Source of the DNA: Histomonas meleagridis
Lineage: Eukaryota; Parabasalia; Tritrichomonadida; Dientamoebidae
DNA length: 64,000 nt
Reading direction: 5' to 3'
Assembly: GCA_020186115.1 (NCBI GenBank)
Contig: WSYJ01000086.1
Coordinates: forward strand, 434,001 to 498,000
Shown here: piece by piece, positions 62,435 to 64,000 of the stretch
Layout of the letters: the number at the start of each line of letters is the position of its first letter
Position numbering within the stretch: position 1 is the first letter of the stretch
Notes under the pieces: model-generated
The model's input: only the letters and a program-made list of their open reading frames with translations
Databases searched by the model: none
What the model was told of the DNA's origin: nothing
Translations under genes and position numbers: made by a program

Positions 62435-63166
62435 ATGAAGGTTCTAATTTTAATCGCTCATCAAGACCCTAATAACCATGCAACAGCTTACAGACTTGCT
62501 AACGCTGCTAAGGAATCTCTCCTTGAGGATGGCAATGAGGTTAAAGTTGTTGATTTAAAGTCTGAAGGATTTCTTAAAACAATTTCCATTAACGATTATG
62601 TTCACCCTGTTTTTGAAGGTGACGATTTCTTACCACAAGCTAGCCAAGCATTAGAAAACAATTTAGTTGAAGAAATCACAAAGCAACAAGAACTTCTTAA
62701 GTGGGCTACACATGTCATTGTAGTTGGTCCAATGTACTACTTCCGTTTCCCAGCATGCTTCTATGCATATATTGAACGTGTTTTCACATTCGGCTTTGCA
62801 TATGATAAAACACATAATATGGAATCAGGTCTTCTTAGTGGCAAGAAAATCATGTGCATCATCACCACTGGTGCTGGTAAATTGTTATTTGAAAAGGTTG
62901 CTCCTATTGATAGCGTTCTATTTGCAACTACTTTTGGATTTAGATTTAGTGGTATGCAACCAGTTCGCTCTCTTTGCTATTATTCTGCTCGCCAACCACA
63001 AACAAGAGCTAATGAAGCCGAATATTTAGCTAATTTCAAGAAAGGAATCAAAAAGCTTGACAAAATCCCACCAATTCCAACTCACAAAGATGTTGAAGGA
63101 AAAACTGATGCTGAAGTTCTTGCTTCAACACCAGATTTCACGTTAGAGGATATGCTAAACCTTTAA
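62435..63166 (+). CDS. NAD(P)H:quinone oxidoreductase, flavodoxin-2 fold
   Basis: 243 residues, intact. Starts MKVLILIAHQDPNNHATAYR, the flavin phosphate-binding region of NQO1/MdaB-type proteins, then VIVVGPMYYFRFPACFYAY and CIITTGAG. It binds FMN or FAD and reduces quinones with two electrons from NAD(P)H; in trichomonads such enzymes are relevant to redox balance and nitro-drug handling. The ATG at 62435 places the Inr-like TCAC just upstream and gives the family N-terminus; an ATG in frame 15 bases earlier is less likely. Confidence 0.9.
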   Translation: MKVLILIAHQDPNNHATAYRLANAAKESLLEDGNEVKVVDLKSEGFLKTISINDYVHPVFEGDDFLPQASQALENNLVEEITKQQELLKWATHVIVVGPMYYFRFPACFYAYIERVFTFGFAYDKTHNMESGLLSGKKIMCIITTGAGKLLFEKVAPIDSVLFATTFGFRFSGMQPVRSLCYYSARQPQTRANEAEYLANFKKGIKKLDKIPPIPTHKDVEGKTDAEVLASTPDFTLEDMLNL

Positions 63167-63617
63167 TCAGCTGAAACTTTTTTAGGTATTTTTGATCGTT
63201 GTTAATTCAATTTTGAATTAATTTTTAACTGTTTAATAAAATTCTTATTTCACATCATGTTCAACAAATCAATTTACTAATCAAATAATACTTTGTGTTT
63301 ATGATAGATTGAAATAGTTCATTTAAAAACTTCAAAAAAACTCTTCACAACAAGTTCACATAGGGGAAAAATCTTCATCGAAAAAACACCTCACAAAGAA
63401 ATTAATTCCATTCAAAATTGTGAGTAAAATTTGTTGTGTAAATATTTTCTTCAGAATAATTGAATGGATGGAACGAAAACCGAAATTGAATTCATTGTAC
63501 GATAGAACAAAAGAATGTGAAAAAATACTCTTTATTTCTTTTTATTGCTGTAATTCCATCATTTTCCTCAAGAGTAATACTTTTGTTGTGATGGAAAATA
63601 TATTTATCTACGCGTAG
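63167..63617. other. AT-rich intergenic region
   Basis: Convergent 3' regions; no gene or structured element recognised. Confidence 0.5.
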
Positions 63618-64000
63618 TCATAAATTCATCTGTTTTTGAGGAAAATTTGGTATGTCAGCCGCACTGAAGGAAGATGAAGTTCTTACTAGAGCAAGCGGCT
63701 GTTTTGGTTGTTGGATGTTAAACTGAGACAGTGGAACAGATGGCTGAGATCTATTATGAAATAGTGGTTGGCCTGTTGGCTGATAAGGTTGTTGTGTATT
63801 CTTCACTCCTTCTGAAGAAATAACAGCTTCCAGCCACATTATACAATCACCAAGTCTTCCATTAGAAATAAAAGCGTCGTATTTTTTCTTCATTGCTCCA
63901 TTCCAATGATGGTACAAACTTGAATTAGATCTATTTGAGTTAGCGACCCTTTTGTAGGTCTGCCAAAATGACCATGGAATCTTTCCGTGGAATCCAAAGC
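63618..64000 (-). CDS. Basic DNA-binding-like protein, 5' end outside window
   Basis: The open frame enters from the right edge and reads at least 127 codons: FHGKIPWSFWQTYKRV, then SLYHHWNGAMKKKYDAFI, GDCIMWLEA and a Gln/Pro/Ser-rich tail. The Trp/Phe and basic pattern resembles a Myb/SANT- or MADF-type domain of a trichomonad multigene family. Start and full length unknown. Confidence 0.5.
   Translation of the reverse strand, partial: FGFHGKIPWSFWQTYKRVANSNRSNSSLYHHWNGAMKKKYDAFISNGRLGDCIMWLEAVISSEGVKNTQQPYQPTGQPLFHNRSQPSVPLSQFNIQQPKQPLALVRTSSSFSAADIPNFPQKQMNL

Noticed and set aside
1-64000. tRNA, rRNA and CRISPR arrays
   Set aside because: I looked for T-loop strings, conserved rRNA-like segments and regularly spaced repeats and saw none.

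Overview
This looks like a nuclear chromosome segment of a trichomonad (Parabasalia), most like Tritrichomonas; the species cannot be fixed from sequence alone. The signs are an AT-rich genome with closely packed, almost intron-less genes, a Myb-type promoter motif (GACCGTTTA / TAAACGGTC) a few tens of bases before many start codons, one very short intron with the trichomonad 3' motif ACTAACACAYAG, and several trichomonad surface families (BspA-like leucine-rich repeats, PMP-type tails, an M60-like mucinase, Ser/Thr-rich type I surface proteins).

Layout. 346-8749 and 43015-51427 are two copies of one ~8.4 kb block in opposite orientation, enclosing 34.3 kb of single-copy sequence. Each block carries a BspA-like gene, fragments that look like a Maverick/Polinton capsid module, a Tc1-like DD34E transposon inserted in that module, and a ZGRF1-like DNA repair helicase gene. 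Between the blocks lie an M60-like peptidase (9-12.7 kb), a large surface protein (14.1-17.4), FKBP, the proteasome lid subunit Rpn5, a RING protein, an ARM/HEAT transport-receptor-like protein, two ADP-ribose-handling enzymes (MacroD-type at 23.8-24.6, microbial-type PARG at 30.1-31.0), a centrin-like EF-hand protein, an SLC45/sucrose-type transporter, a spliced coiled-coil protein, a divergent MCM-like protein with degenerate ATPase motifs, a GOLD/7TM-type membrane protein, an atypical Rho GTPase, a coiled-coil protein, farnesyl diphosphate synthase and an HMG-box protein. 34.4-38.5 kb is very AT-rich and holds only relics of surface protein genes.

To the right of the second block come a GC-rich perfect hairpin (52.03 kb), a 1287-residue LRR plus coiled-coil protein, and a 4.4 kb island bounded by ~107 bp inverted repeats (57.75 and 62.06 kb). 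That island holds a broken ankyrin gene and, at about 59.6-61.8 kb, most of a circular single-stranded DNA (CRESS) virus genome: a Rep with all the HUH and SF3 helicase motifs, an arginine-rich truncated capsid gene in the opposite orientation, a third ORF between them, and an origin-like stem-loop. This is the most remarkable content of the window. The right end has a flavodoxin-fold quinone reductase and the 3' part of a basic DNA-binding-like protein.

Caveat on broken genes. Nearly every apparent frameshift sits in a homopolymer run, and the two inverted copies break at different runs, each being open where the other is broken. Many 'pseudogenes' here may be intact genes with indel errors in a long-read assembly. 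A few breaks are different: an in-frame TAG in the M60 gene, a TAG shared by both BspA copies, and multiple stops in the transposases.
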